From NCBI GenBank assembly GCA_947469885.1, contig CANIQT010000006.1, forward strand, positions 62,001 to 126,000: DNA of 64,000 nucleotides. The letters are read 5' to 3'. This stretch comes from Bacteroidota bacterium (GTDB lineage: Bacteria > Bacteroidota > Bacteroidia > 2-12-FULL-35-15). Under the pieces are notes generated by a model. That model ran no database searches and was not told the DNA's origin. It saw only the letters and a list, made by a program, of their open reading frames with translations. The position numbers and the translations under genes are program-made. Below, in pieces: positions 15,350 through 25,811 of the stretch (position 1 is its first letter; the number at the start of each line of letters is the position of its first letter).

Positions 15350-16777
15350 ATGCAGAACACTTGGCTATCTATTTTACCACCTTTAATTACCATTGCTTGC
15401 GCAGTGTGGTCAAAAAAGATTTTGCCTTCGCTTCTGTTGGGTTTATTAGTTGGCAGCTACATACTAAATCCTTCTCTCATTGGAGGAGTTGAAACTGCAA
15501 TAGAAAACATCATAAAAATATTATCTGATAAAGATAATTTGCAGGTGTTGATGTTCCTTTATTTATTCAGCGGCTTAATTACACTGCTAAGAAAAGCTGG
15601 CGGCATCAATGCATTTTCAACTTTAGCTGGCAAACACATTAAAAGTGAAAAAGGAGTTTTTTATATTTTGTGGGCATTGATTCCAATTACTTTTATTGAT
15701 TGCGCGTTCAGGATTATTGGTGCAGGTTCAATTGTAAGTTCGCTTGCTGAAAAAAATAAAATCGCAAAAGAACGCCTTGCTTTTATGCTCAACAATACTG
15801 CAAGTCCCGTTGTTGAGCTTATTCCAATTGCCACCACTTTCGTGGGATTTAATATTGCAAATATCGGTCAGGGATTAAAAGTTGCCGGAGTTCAAAAACA
15901 ATCTGCTTACAGCACTTTACTTCATGCAATTCCTTTTGAATTTTTCAGCATTATAATTCTGATTATCACTTTTCTTTCCATCTATTTTCAATTTAAAAAA
16001 CCTTCCGCAGAAAAAGGAATGCACCACACAAAAATGGAAATGTCTGATGGAATGAATATGGATATGAAAGACGAAAAGCCCGAAATAAAACCACGGTTAT
16101 TTAACCTGATAATTCCAATGGTGGTTGTAATCTTTTTGAGTTTCTTTTTCTTTTGGTATTTCGGAAAAGACAAAGGCGGAGTGAATGGAACTGTTGCATC
16201 CGTAATTGCTACTACCGAACCAAACAAGGCAATGTTAGTGGCTTTGTTTATTTCAATGATGATTACTGGTGTCATTTATTTTTTCCAAAAATATTCACTG
16301 AAAAAAATGACCACAGACATAATTTCAGGAGGAAATGAACTCATGAATATTTTAGCAATTCTTATTGTTGCATGGGCATTAGGTGCTGTTACGCAGGATT
16401 TACATTTAAGTGATTTCATTAAGGAACAGTTGGGTTCTTTACCTGCATGGAGTATTCCTGTTTCGCTTTTCATCGTAGCATCTGCCGTCACATATTTTAT
16501 TGGTGAAGGTTGGGCTGCATCTTCTTTAATTATGCCTTTCGCTATTTCGCTTGCAGTAATCGCAGGTTCAGGAATTCCACTTTGTGTTGCAGCAGTAATC
16601 ACCGGGGGAACATTTGGAGACACTACTTCGCCTGTTGCAGGAATGACAAATATGTCATCAAACATTGCTCGTGCCGACCATACAAAATATTTAAGATATG
16701 CAAGCCCTTACAATTTTATTGCAGCAGGTATAGCAGCAGTTTTATTTTTAATAGCGGGATTTTTTTATCGCCAATAA
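15350..16777 (+). CDS. nhaC: NhaC-family Na+/H+ antiporter with Met-rich loop
   Basis: 475 residues, about 11-12 membrane spans. Conserved NhaC features are FIDCAFRIIGAGSI, NNTASPVVELIPI, FIGEGWAASSLIMPFAI and TGGTFGDTTSPVAGMTN. An unusual loop near residues 220-245 (MHHTKMEMSDGMNMDMKDE) is rich in Met, His and Asp and may sense or bind copper; that is inference. Family role: sodium or monovalent cation/proton antiport in the inner membrane. Confidence 0.8.
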   Translation: MQNTWLSILPPLITIACAVWSKKILPSLLLGLLVGSYILNPSLIGGVETAIENIIKILSDKDNLQVLMFLYLFSGLITLLRKAGGINAFSTLAGKHIKSEKGVFYILWALIPITFIDCAFRIIGAGSIVSSLAEKNKIAKERLAFMLNNTASPVVELIPIATTFVGFNIANIGQGLKVAGVQKQSAYSTLLHAIPFEFFSIIILIITFLSIYFQFKKPSAEKGMHHTKMEMSDGMNMDMKDEKPEIKPRLFNLIIPMVVVIFLSFFFFWYFGKDKGGVNGTVASVIATTEPNKAMLVALFISMMITGVIYFFQKYSLKKMTTDIISGGNELMNILAILIVAWALGAVTQDLHLSDFIKEQLGSLPAWSIPVSLFIVASAVTYFIGEGWAASSLIMPFAISLAVIAGSGIPLCVAAVITGGTFGDTTSPVAGMTNMSSNIARADHTKYLRYASPYNFIAAGIAAVLFLIAGFFYRQ

Positions 16778-16806
16778 TTCCATTCACTCATAGAAAAAAA
16801 TAAATA

Positions 16807-19218
16807 ATGAAATCAATAAAAAACTTCTCCGAAATCCGGCTCAGTGATTTACCTCTTGTGGGTGGTAAAAATTCTTCGCTTGGCGAAATGTTCAGCCAGC
16901 TATCGGCAAAAAGTATTGGTGTGCCGGATGGTTTTGCAATAACATCAGATGGCTATTGGCTATTTCTAAATGAAAATAAACTTGTTGCCCAACTCAATAC
17001 AATTCTTTCAAAGCTTGATAAAAATAAATTCAGTAATCTTTCCGAAATTGGTTTTGAAGCACGTAAGCTATTCTTGGAAGCTGCATTTCCACTTGAATTA
17101 AAAAATGAAATAATTAAGGCTTACCAACAACTTTTTGAAAAAGAAGGGAAAAATATTTCGGTTGCCGTTCGCAGTAGTGCCACAGCAGAAGATTTGCCCA
17201 ATGCAAGTTTTGCAGGGCAGCAGGAATCGTATCTAAACGTTAGGGGTGAAGAAAATTTAATCAAAGCCTGTCAGCGATGTTACGCTTCTCTTTTTACGGA
17301 CCGTGCAATAAAATACAGAAATGATAATGGTTTTGACCATAGCAAAGTTGCTTTGTCAATAGGTGTGCAGCTAATGGTGCGTTCTGATATTGCAAGTTCG
17401 GGAGTTATGTTTACAATGGAACCTGATTCGGGTTTTGAAAATGTGGTTTTAGTTTCAGGTGCTTGGGGACTTGGTGAAAATGTAGTACAGGGAACTGTAA
17501 ACACTGATGAGTTTCTTGTTTTTAAACCATTGATGAATAAAGCAAAACAACCAATCATTTCTCATCAGCTTGGGAGTAAAGCAAAAACGATGATATACTC
17601 TGAAAAAAGTTTAGATGAAATTAAGAAACCTGAAGATGCTATAATTAATCGTGATACTTCATTAGAAAAAAGAGCACAATTTATTTTAAATGATGAGGAA
17701 ATAATTCAACTGGCAAGTTGGGCTTGTGATATTCAGAAACATTACAAATGCCATATGGATATAGAATGGGCGAAAGATGGCAATAGTGGAAAATTATTCA
17801 TTGTACAGGCACGTCCTGAAACAGTGCATAGCAATAATAATAACCGCAAAATTTTCAGTCAATATCATTTACAGGAAAAAGGCAAGGTGCTTTGTACAGG
17901 AATAGGCTTAGGCAACAGGATTGTAAGTGGCAAAGCACGCATCCTTCATTCGCCATCTGAAATTTCAAAGTTAAAAGAAGGTGAAATTTTAGTTACGGGG
18001 CGTACTGACCCCGATTGGGACCCCATTTTGAAAAAAGCAGCAGCAATAATAACTGACCAAGGTGGTCGTACATCACACGCAGCAATTGTAGCTCGTGAAG
18101 TAGGTGCTGTTGCAATTGTCGGAACAGGTAATGGAACTCAAGTAATAAAAGACGGACAGGAAATTACAGTATCTGCTGCGGAGGGTGATACTGGTTATAT
18201 CTACGAAGGATTGTTGAAGTGGGACGAAAAAGAAATTGACATCTCGACAATTAAAAAGCCCGAAACGAAAGTAATGCTAATACTTGCTCATCCTGATGAA
18301 GCGTTTCGATATTCTTTTTTGCCGAATGATGGTGTTGGTTTGCTGCGAATGGAATTTATTATTAGTAACGCAATAAGAATTCACCCAATGGCTCTACGAC
18401 ATTTCAATGAACTTAAAGACATAGAAGCCAAAGAGAAAATTCAAAATATCATAAAGCAATTTTCGAATAAAGAAGAATATTTTATTTTGAAACTTGCAGA
18501 AGCCACGGCAATAATAGCTGCTGCATTTTACCCTAATGATGTAATTGTAAGAATGAGCGATTTCAAATCAAATGAATACGCCAACTTGCTTGGTGGAAAA
18601 CAATTTGAACCCAAAGAAGAAAATCCGATGATAGGTTTTCGCGGAGCATCTCGCTATTATCATCCGCTTTACAAAGAAGGGTTTGAAATGGAATGTAAAG
18701 CAATGAAAATAGTGCGTGATAAAATGGGGTTGACTAATGTGAAACTAATGATTCCATTTTGCAGAACTATAACCGAAGCGCAAAAAGTAATTGAAGTGAT
18801 GAATGAATTTGGTTTATCACGAGGAGAAAACGGATTAGAGTTATACGTAATGATAGAAATTCCGTGCAACGCTTTGCTTGCAGAAGAATTCGCAAAATAT
18901 TTTGATGGTTTTTCAATTGGTTCTAATGACCTCACCCAACTTACCCTTGGTGCTGACCGTGATTCGGAATTACTAAGCAAAATATTCAATCCTTTTGACC
19001 CCGCAGTTATGCAGCTGATTACTATGACGCTTGCTAAAGCAAAAAAATCAGGAACTCATACGGGCTTGTGCGGGCAAGCACCAAGCGATTATCCTGAATA
19101 TGCTCAATTTCTTGTTGAAAATGGAATAGATAGTATTTCATTTAATCCAGATGCTCTGATAAAAGGAATTGAAAACATAAATAAGGCAGAAAGTCAAAAG
19201 TTAATTAGTACCAAATAA
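16807..19218 (+). CDS. ppsA: Phosphoenolpyruvate synthase
   Basis: 803 residues, full length. N-terminal ATP-grasp domain (VAVRSSATAEDLPNASFAGQ), central phosphohistidine domain (GGRTSHAAIVAREVGAVAIVGTG, His phosphoacceptor) and C-terminal TIM barrel (GLLRMEF, IEIPCNALLAEEF, SNDLTQLTLGADRD, GLCGQAPSDYPEY). Converts pyruvate plus ATP to PEP. Its place between an antiporter and phosphofructokinase in a metal island suggests an energy module rather than housekeeping gluconeogenesis. Confidence 0.93.
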   Translation: MKSIKNFSEIRLSDLPLVGGKNSSLGEMFSQLSAKSIGVPDGFAITSDGYWLFLNENKLVAQLNTILSKLDKNKFSNLSEIGFEARKLFLEAAFPLELKNEIIKAYQQLFEKEGKNISVAVRSSATAEDLPNASFAGQQESYLNVRGEENLIKACQRCYASLFTDRAIKYRNDNGFDHSKVALSIGVQLMVRSDIASSGVMFTMEPDSGFENVVLVSGAWGLGENVVQGTVNTDEFLVFKPLMNKAKQPIISHQLGSKAKTMIYSEKSLDEIKKPEDAIINRDTSLEKRAQFILNDEEIIQLASWACDIQKHYKCHMDIEWAKDGNSGKLFIVQARPETVHSNNNNRKIFSQYHLQEKGKVLCTGIGLGNRIVSGKARILHSPSEISKLKEGEILVTGRTDPDWDPILKKAAAIITDQGGRTSHAAIVAREVGAVAIVGTGNGTQVIKDGQEITVSAAEGDTGYIYEGLLKWDEKEIDISTIKKPETKVMLILAHPDEAFRYSFLPNDGVGLLRMEFIISNAIRIHPMALRHFNELKDIEAKEKIQNIIKQFSNKEEYFILKLAEATAIIAAAFYPNDVIVRMSDFKSNEYANLLGGKQFEPKEENPMIGFRGASRYYHPLYKEGFEMECKAMKIVRDKMGLTNVKLMIPFCRTITEAQKVIEVMNEFGLSRGENGLELYVMIEIPCNALLAEEFAKYFDGFSIGSNDLTQLTLGADRDSELLSKIFNPFDPAVMQLITMTLAKAKKSGTHTGLCGQAPSDYPEYAQFLVENGIDSISFNPDALIKGIENINKAESQKLISTK

Positions 19219-19224
19219 GAACAC

Positions 19225-20205
19225 TTGTCAAACTTAAAAAAAATAGCAATACTTACATCTGGTGGCGATGCACCTGGATTGAATGCTTGTATAAGAGCTG
19301 TTGTAAGAACTTCCATATTTCATAAACTTGATGTCATTGGAATTCATAGGGGATACGAGGGAATGATTGATGGAGATTTTTTTAAAATGGATGCGACAAC
19401 TGTCAGTAATATTATTCAACGTGGAGGAACAATTCTTAAATCTTCAAGGAGTGAGCGTTTTAAAACACCGGAAGGTAGAGAATTAGCTTATCGGCAACTA
19501 AAAAAAGAAGAAATTGAAGCCATAATATTAATTGGCGGAGATGGTTCATTGGCTGGTTCAAAAGCCTTTACTTCTACTTATAATATTCCATGGATTGGGA
19601 TTCCGAAAACCATTGACAATGACATTATTGGTACAGATTTTACAATTGGTTATGATACCGCCACAAATACCGCAATGGAAGCGATAGATAAAATTCGGGA
19701 TACCGCTGAATCGCATAACAGAATTTATTTTGTAGAAGTGATGGGACGTGATTCAGGATTTATTGCTTACAAAACCGGAATTAGCGTGGGAGCTGAAGCG
19801 ATATATATTCCTGAAACAAAAACAGATTTACAGCGCTTGTTCTCCATATTTGAAAAAGGTTGGAATAGAAAAAAAAACTCATTAATCGTTGTTGTAGCGG
19901 AAGGAAATGAAGTAGGAGGAGCATTTAAAATATCAGAGAAAGTAAAAGAAAAATTCCCGGAGTATGATATGGCTGTATGTATATTAGGTCATATACAACG
20001 AGGTGGGTCACCAAGTTGTTCAGATAGAGTTTTGGCAAGTAAGTTGGGAGTTTCTGCTATTAACGCCTTATTAAAAGGTGAGAAAAATATAATGATTGGA
20101 GAAATAAAAGGTGACATTATATACACACCGCTTGAAAAAATAACAAAGAAACATTTAGAAATAACTCCTGCTATGAATGAATTAATAAATGTTTTATCAA
20201 ACTAA
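19225..20205 (+). CDS. pfkA: 6-phosphofructokinase
   Basis: 326 residues with the ATP-PFK signatures TSGGDAPGLNACIRAV, GGDGSL, PKTIDNDI, VMGRDSGFIA and GHIQRGGSPSCSDRV. The start is a TTG at 19225, six bases after ppsA stops; no ATG gives a complete N-terminus. Catalyses fructose-6-phosphate to fructose-1,6-bisphosphate. The pairing with PEP synthase is unusual because the two drive opposite directions of glycolysis. Confidence 0.92.
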   Translation: MSNLKKIAILTSGGDAPGLNACIRAVVRTSIFHKLDVIGIHRGYEGMIDGDFFKMDATTVSNIIQRGGTILKSSRSERFKTPEGRELAYRQLKKEEIEAIILIGGDGSLAGSKAFTSTYNIPWIGIPKTIDNDIIGTDFTIGYDTATNTAMEAIDKIRDTAESHNRIYFVEVMGRDSGFIAYKTGISVGAEAIYIPETKTDLQRLFSIFEKGWNRKKNSLIVVVAEGNEVGGAFKISEKVKEKFPEYDMAVCILGHIQRGGSPSCSDRVLASKLGVSAINALLKGEKNIMIGEIKGDIIYTPLEKITKKHLEITPAMNELINVLSN

Positions 20206-20215
20206 TTTTATAAAA

Positions 20216-21208
20216 ATGAAAGTCGCAGTTTATAGTTTTCACAAATTTGAGAAGGAGTATTTAACTAATTTCAATTTATCAAAACATGAGTTGAAGTTAT
20301 TAGATACACGTCTTACCCTTCAAACTGCTCAGTTAGCCGAAGGTTGTAAAACTGTAAGTATATTTGTAAATGACGATGCCTCTGCCCCTGTATTGAACGA
20401 ATTGAAAAAGTATGGAGTTGCGTTTTTGGCATTGCGTTCAGCCGGATACAACCACGTGGATTTAGTTGCAGCTAAAAAACTTGGTTTACGTGTTGCACGT
20501 GTACCTGATTATTCTCCATATTCAGTTGCCGAACATACGGTAGCCTTGATGCTTGCATTAAACAGAAAGCTAATTCGTTCTCATAATAGGGTTCGTGAAC
20601 TCAATTTTACTTTAGATGGTCTAGTAGGCTTTGATATGCAAGGTAAAACTGTTGGCATTATTGGAACAGGTAAAATAGGTTCGGTTGTGGCTAAAATAAT
20701 GAATGGATTTGGCTGCAATATAATTGCAACTGATTTATTGGAAAACAAAGAACTAAAAGGAAAATATGGAGTAACATATTCGGACGGCCAATCACTTTGC
20801 TCAAAATCTGACATTATCTCATTGCATTTGCCTCTTACTGCTGAAACCAAACACATTATTGATAAAAAGTATATTGATAAAATGAAGCGGGGGGTTATGT
20901 TGATTAACACAAGCCGGGGCGGATTAATTAATACAAAGGAAGTAATTGGTGGATTAAAGTCAGGTGTGATAGGTTATCTTGGTATTGATGTGTATGAAGA
21001 AGAAAGCGACTTGTTTTTTGAAGACCACTCAGAGGATATACTTCAGGACGATGTTATTTCAAGATTAATGACTTTTAATAATGTAATTATAACAGGGCAT
21101 CAGGCATTTCTTACTAATACTGCTTTAGAGAATATCTCGAAAACTACAATTTACAATATAGATTGTTTTGCCAGTTCCGATGATAATAAAAATGAAATTA
21201 AAATCTGA
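20216..21208 (+). CDS. ldhA: D-lactate dehydrogenase (2-hydroxyacid dehydrogenase)
   Basis: 330 residues: catalytic-domain start MKVAVYSFHKFEKEYL, NAD-binding GTGKIGSVVAKIM, active-site arginine in NTSRGGLI, GIDVYEEE and the catalytic histidine in ITGHQAFLT. Reduces pyruvate to D-lactate, regenerating NAD+ in fermentation. The start at 20216 is the first one giving the family N-terminus; an upstream in-frame ATG overlaps pfkA. Confidence 0.9.
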   Translation: MKVAVYSFHKFEKEYLTNFNLSKHELKLLDTRLTLQTAQLAEGCKTVSIFVNDDASAPVLNELKKYGVAFLALRSAGYNHVDLVAAKKLGLRVARVPDYSPYSVAEHTVALMLALNRKLIRSHNRVRELNFTLDGLVGFDMQGKTVGIIGTGKIGSVVAKIMNGFGCNIIATDLLENKELKGKYGVTYSDGQSLCSKSDIISLHLPLTAETKHIIDKKYIDKMKRGVMLINTSRGGLINTKEVIGGLKSGVIGYLGIDVYEEESDLFFEDHSEDILQDDVISRLMTFNNVIITGHQAFLTNTALENISKTTIYNIDCFASSDDNKNEIKI

Positions 21209-21216
21209 GGTTGGAA

Positions 21217-21792
21217 ATGAATGTTACCAATAAATATGAGCAGGAAGTGATAAATCAATCATCAAAACAATCTTTGCTGAAACTTGCAGAGATAAGCATT
21301 TTGCTTAGTTCTTATAACGATATATTTTCTTCATTTGACCCGAGTGAATATTCAGAAAGAACATTATCGGATGATTTTATTATGCAGGCAAAAAGTTTTT
21401 CGAAAAGTAAAGATGGAAATAAAATGTCTTTAAAACTTTTATTACCTGCTGTGGCAAGAAATGAGAAGGATGAAATAATAATAATTAAAAGACTTCACTC
21501 CCATTTCAAAGATGCCCATCAGCAGGTGGCAAGTGATGTGAGACAAACAAAAAAGAAAGGAATCATCTTAACTATGATAGGGGTAGGCTTGATGGTAACA
21601 GCAAGTTATTTATCTTATATGAAACGTGAGGAATACCATTTCCATTTTTTGATAGTTATTTTAGAACCGGCAGGTTGGTTTTTGCTATGGACAGGACTTG
21701 ACCATTTGGTGTATTCTTCAAAAGAAAGGAAAAAAGACCTTGAGTTTTATTCAAAAATGACTAAATCTGAAATTGAATTTTTTACCTATTAA
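21217..21792 (+). CDS. Membrane protein of unknown function
   Basis: 191 residues: soluble helical N-terminal part, then two membrane spans (about 115-135 and 142-162) and a basic tail (YSSKERKKDLEFYSK). No family recognised. A TTG at 21211 could start two codons earlier. It is 8 bp after ldhA in the same direction and presumably co-transcribed. Confidence 0.65.
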   Translation: MNVTNKYEQEVINQSSKQSLLKLAEISILLSSYNDIFSSFDPSEYSERTLSDDFIMQAKSFSKSKDGNKMSLKLLLPAVARNEKDEIIIIKRLHSHFKDAHQQVASDVRQTKKKGIILTMIGVGLMVTASYLSYMKREEYHFHFLIVILEPAGWFLLWTGLDHLVYSSKERKKDLEFYSKMTKSEIEFFTY

Positions 21793-21810
21793 AATTTAAA
21801 ATGTATTATA

Positions 21811-23094
21811 ATGCACGATTTATTAAATAAGCTTCTTACACCGTTTTTACTTAGCCTGCTAGTGTCATTGGGTATAGGATTAATTGTGGGAATGGAACGT
21901 GAGTTTGAAAACCTTTCGGGGAAAGAACATTTTGCAGGGTTGCGAGGATTTGCAATGATGTCAATATTAGGGTGCGTTGTTACTTTTTTAGCAGTTGAAT
22001 TAAATATAAATATTTTATTAGTGGTTATTCCAGGTGTATTTCTTTTTATCAGTGTATTTCACTTTTCAAAGATTCAGAAAGAAAATTTCGGAATCGTAAC
22101 CGAATTATCGCTGGTATTGGTGTTTTTTCTTGGTGTGCTTTCCGGTCTTCATTACATTAGAGAAGCTTTAGCAGTAGCTGTAATTGTTTCTTCTCTTTTA
22201 ACACTTAAAACTAAATTCCGTGAAACGATTGGTAGAATTACAAAGGAGGAATTGTTTGCTTTTATAAAATTCATTATTCTTTCTCTTTTGCTTTTGCCAT
22301 TTTTGCCCGACAAAAATTATGGACCAGACGGAATAATCAACCCGAGAAGTATAGGTTTTGTAGTAGTTATTGTGTCATCGCTGAGTTTTGTCGGATACTT
22401 TATAATTAAGTTTTATGGAGCGGAAAAGGGCGTGCTATTTACAGGTTTCTTTGGCGGTACATTTTCAAGTACGGCAGTAACGTGGGTGTTCAGTGCAAGA
22501 AGCAAAGAGAACGAAAATCTTTCTATGCAATACGCAACCGGAATTATCATTGCCTGTACGGTAATGTTTGCACGTGTATTAATTGTAGCCGCATTATTTA
22601 ATATAATTGTTTTTAAATGGCTCCTGCTCCCTTGTGGTTTAATGATATTAGGCAGTTCTGTTGTTGCCTTCATCTTAAAGCGAAAAACAGCATCCCAAAA
22701 AACATCAAACCTTATTCAACTTGGAAATCCGCTTGAGTTAAGCAGTGCTTTTTTGTTTGGTATTCAATACGTAGTGATTACCTTATTTGTCTATTATGCC
22801 AATATTTACCTCGGAACTAAAGGTTTGCTCATTACCGGATTTATATCCGGTCTTGCTGATGTAGATGCTATCAATATAAGTATGTCGAAACTCAGTTTAG
22901 TTCAAATTAATCCGTCAATGGCAGCTATTGTAATTCTATTGGCAATATTGAGCAATACTATTTTCAAATTAGGCGTATCGTATATAAAAGGGTCAAAAAA
23001 ATTACGCAAACAAGTATTAATTGGGCTTACGCCTTCCATTATTATTGCTCTTTTAGGCATAGCCGGAATATATTTAAAAGCAACTTTTACTTAA
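21811..23094 (+). CDS. MgtC/SapB and DUF4010 membrane protein
   Basis: 427 residues, about 12 spans. The N-terminal MgtC motif (GIGLIVGMEREF, then GLRGFAMMSILG) is followed by a DUF4010 half. MgtC proteins are tied to Mg2+ limitation and ATP/proton-motive-force homeostasis. It sits just ahead of a P-type ATPase, an arrangement known from Mg2+ transport loci. Confidence 0.85.
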   Translation: MHDLLNKLLTPFLLSLLVSLGIGLIVGMEREFENLSGKEHFAGLRGFAMMSILGCVVTFLAVELNINILLVVIPGVFLFISVFHFSKIQKENFGIVTELSLVLVFFLGVLSGLHYIREALAVAVIVSSLLTLKTKFRETIGRITKEELFAFIKFIILSLLLLPFLPDKNYGPDGIINPRSIGFVVVIVSSLSFVGYFIIKFYGAEKGVLFTGFFGGTFSSTAVTWVFSARSKENENLSMQYATGIIIACTVMFARVLIVAALFNIIVFKWLLLPCGLMILGSSVVAFILKRKTASQKTSNLIQLGNPLELSSAFLFGIQYVVITLFVYYANIYLGTKGLLITGFISGLADVDAINISMSKLSLVQINPSMAAIVILLAILSNTIFKLGVSYIKGSKKLRKQVLIGLTPSIIIALLGIAGIYLKATFT

Positions 23095-23106
23095 GGGAAT
23101 TCATAA

Positions 23107-25806
23107 ATGAACAATATTCAATATCCCGTAAACGATGCTCACTCCTTTTCAACAGAGGAAATATGCAAACAGTTGAATGCAAACATTGATAAAGGATTGT
23201 CGGCTGATGAAGTAAAAGGACGGCAAGAATCATTCGGTAGAAATGTTATCGAGCAGAAAAAAAAGAAAAATCCCTTCCTTATTTTTCTAGCGCAGTTTAC
23301 AAGCCCTATGGTTTATATGCTGATAGTTGCAGCGGGATTATCTTTCTTTTTTAAAGAGTGGCTGGATGGTATTGCCATTCTTGCTGTTATTTTAATAAAC
23401 GCAATCATTGGTTTCCTGATGGAATACCAGGCGGAGCGTTCGATGGAGGCATTAAAGCGGATGACACAGGTAAATGCAAAAGTTATTCGTGATAGCAGTC
23501 TTATTGAAATTCCTTCAATGGAAATTGTTCCAGGTGATATTTTATTTCTCGAAGCGGGTGATATGATTCTTTCGGATGCCCGGATTTTTAATCTCTCACA
23601 ATTTCAGGTTAACGAATCTGCAATGACAGGTGAATCAATGCCTGTTGAAAAACAGGATAAAATTGTTGAGAAGGACACTTCGCTTGCTGAACGTGTGAAT
23701 ATGGTTTACAAAGGAACTTTTGTAACTAACGGAAATGCAAAAGCAATTGTAACTGGAACCGGAATGAATACGGAGCTTGGCAAAATTGCTTCTATGGTTC
23801 AGTCGGCAGAACAGTCAGTAACTCCGTTAGAAAAAAAATTAGAAGAGTTCAGTAAGAAGCTCATTAAAATAACAGTCGCACTTGTTGTAATAATTTTTAT
23901 TGCAGGACTTTTATATGGAGACCCATTTGTTGAAATACTTGAAACGTCCATTGCTCTTGCTGTTGCTGCAATACCTGAAGGGCTTCCGATTGTTGCAACG
24001 CTTGCGCTTGCACAGGGAATGCTGAAAATGGCAAGGCACAATGTGATTGTAAAAAAATTAGAAGCTGTTGAAACACTTGGAGGAACAAATGTGATTTGCA
24101 CGGATAAAACAGGAACGCTAACACAGAATATAATTGAAGTAAGCACAATAGTTACCAGTGAAGGAAAACTGGAAATGAAATTAAATCCTGCGGAGAGAAA
24201 AATTGATTTTACTCCCCCCGATAATATTTCCAAGAGCAGAAGTTTTGAGATTATTAAACAAGTAGCAGTGTTGTGTAACACGGCTGAACTTATTTTTAAA
24301 GATAAAGTAATTGAAGAAGTAGGCGACCCGCTTGAAACAGGCTTGTTGAAATTTGCATACTGTAATGGAGAGGATATTTTGCCTTACCGGAATCAGTTTC
24401 CCAAAATCAAAGAAGAACCTTTTTCTTCTGAAACACGCATTATGGCTACGATGCATAAATCAGATGGAAAATATTTTGTTGTTGCAAAAGGTGCTGTTGA
24501 AGAATTGATTAAGCATTGCAGTTCTGTTCTTGTTAAAGAAGAAACAAGAACACTAGACGAAGCAACGAAAACAAAATGGATAGCTGATGCAGAAAAATTA
24601 GCTGCTGCGGGCTTACGGATAATTGGAGCAGCTTATAAAGAAGCAGATGAATCAACAACTTATTTGACAAACAATCTTGTTTTTGTCGGATTAATAGGAA
24701 TGTTAGACCCGCCAAGGGAAGAAGTATTTGAAGCAATAGGCGTATGTAAAGCAGCTGGTATTAAAGTAGTGATGATAACAGGCGACCATCCCGCCACCGC
24801 AAAAAATATTGCATCCAAACTCGGTATGTTGGATTCGGAAGATGAAATTGTAATTCACGGAAAAGAAATGAATGACTATGAAAAACTTTCAGCAGATGAA
24901 AAAAAGAAATGGTCGGAGGCAAAAATATTTGCAAGGGTAAGTCCGAAACAAAAGTTGGATTTGGTTTCAGTGTTACAGGAAAATAAATCTGTTGTCGGAA
25001 TGACAGGTGATGGTGTGAATGATGCTCCGGCATTGAAGAAAGCAGACATCGGCATTGCGATGGGTTTGCGTGGAACGCAAGTAGCACAAGAGGTTGCTGA
25101 TATGATTCTGAAGGATGATTCCTTTTCCTCCATTGTTCTTGCAATTAAACAAGGTAGAATCATTTTTGAAAATATCCGAAAGTTTGTTGTGTTTCTGCTA
25201 TCCTGTAATATTGCTGAACTTCTGATTATTTCTTTCTCCTCGATAATGAATTTGCATTTCAGTTTGTTTCCACTGCAAATTTTATACATTAATATTGTTA
25301 CTGATGTTTTGCCCGCCCTTGCCCTTGGCGTAACTAAAGGGAGTGATGCAATTATGCAACAACTACCACGAAATTCAAATGAGCCCATTATTGACAGGCA
25401 ACGGTGGATTTCAATTTTTGTTTACTCTGCTGTTATGACTGTTTGCACGCTTGGTGCTGTTTTATTTACTCATCTCTTTGAGCATAAAACGGAAATGTGG
25501 AACCCCGAATTATGCAACAACATTTTATTTATAACACTCATTCTTTGCCAGCTTTGGCATACATTAAATATGTCAACAGAAAAATCAAAATCATTTTTTA
25601 AAACCGATGTATTCAGAAATAAGTATGTATGGTATGCTACTGTAATTTGCCTTGTACTTACTCTGGGTGCGTATTTAATTCCACCCGTAGCAAAAGTGTT
25701 GTCATTGTATTCTCCAAGCTGGCAGGACCTCACAATTATGTTTGGATTCAGTTTGCTTTCGCTTGTGATTAATCAAATTTTAAAACGAACAAAAATTATT
25801 CTGTAA
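23107..25806 (+). CDS. P2-type cation-transporting ATPase
   Basis: 899 residues with the cation ATPase N-domain, TGES actuator motif (about 177), the TM4 ion site PEGLP, phosphorylation site DKTGTLT (about 336), TGDGVNDAPALKKADIGIAMG and the C-terminal cation ATPase domain. PEGLP and length indicate a Ca2+/Mn2+/Mg2+-type P2 pump rather than a copper pump. Inner membrane; the exact ion is not decided by sequence alone. Confidence 0.88.
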   Translation: MNNIQYPVNDAHSFSTEEICKQLNANIDKGLSADEVKGRQESFGRNVIEQKKKKNPFLIFLAQFTSPMVYMLIVAAGLSFFFKEWLDGIAILAVILINAIIGFLMEYQAERSMEALKRMTQVNAKVIRDSSLIEIPSMEIVPGDILFLEAGDMILSDARIFNLSQFQVNESAMTGESMPVEKQDKIVEKDTSLAERVNMVYKGTFVTNGNAKAIVTGTGMNTELGKIASMVQSAEQSVTPLEKKLEEFSKKLIKITVALVVIIFIAGLLYGDPFVEILETSIALAVAAIPEGLPIVATLALAQGMLKMARHNVIVKKLEAVETLGGTNVICTDKTGTLTQNIIEVSTIVTSEGKLEMKLNPAERKIDFTPPDNISKSRSFEIIKQVAVLCNTAELIFKDKVIEEVGDPLETGLLKFAYCNGEDILPYRNQFPKIKEEPFSSETRIMATMHKSDGKYFVVAKGAVEELIKHCSSVLVKEETRTLDEATKTKWIADAEKLAAAGLRIIGAAYKEADESTTYLTNNLVFVGLIGMLDPPREEVFEAIGVCKAAGIKVVMITGDHPATAKNIASKLGMLDSEDEIVIHGKEMNDYEKLSADEKKKWSEAKIFARVSPKQKLDLVSVLQENKSVVGMTGDGVNDAPALKKADIGIAMGLRGTQVAQEVADMILKDDSFSSIVLAIKQGRIIFENIRKFVVFLLSCNIAELLIISFSSIMNLHFSLFPLQILYINIVTDVLPALALGVTKGSDAIMQQLPRNSNEPIIDRQRWISIFVYSAVMTVCTLGAVLFTHLFEHKTEMWNPELCNNILFITLILCQLWHTLNMSTEKSKSFFKTDVFRNKYVWYATVICLVLTLGAYLIPPVAKVLSLYSPSWQDLTIMFGFSLLSLVINQILKRTKIIL

Positions 25807-25811
25807 CAAAA

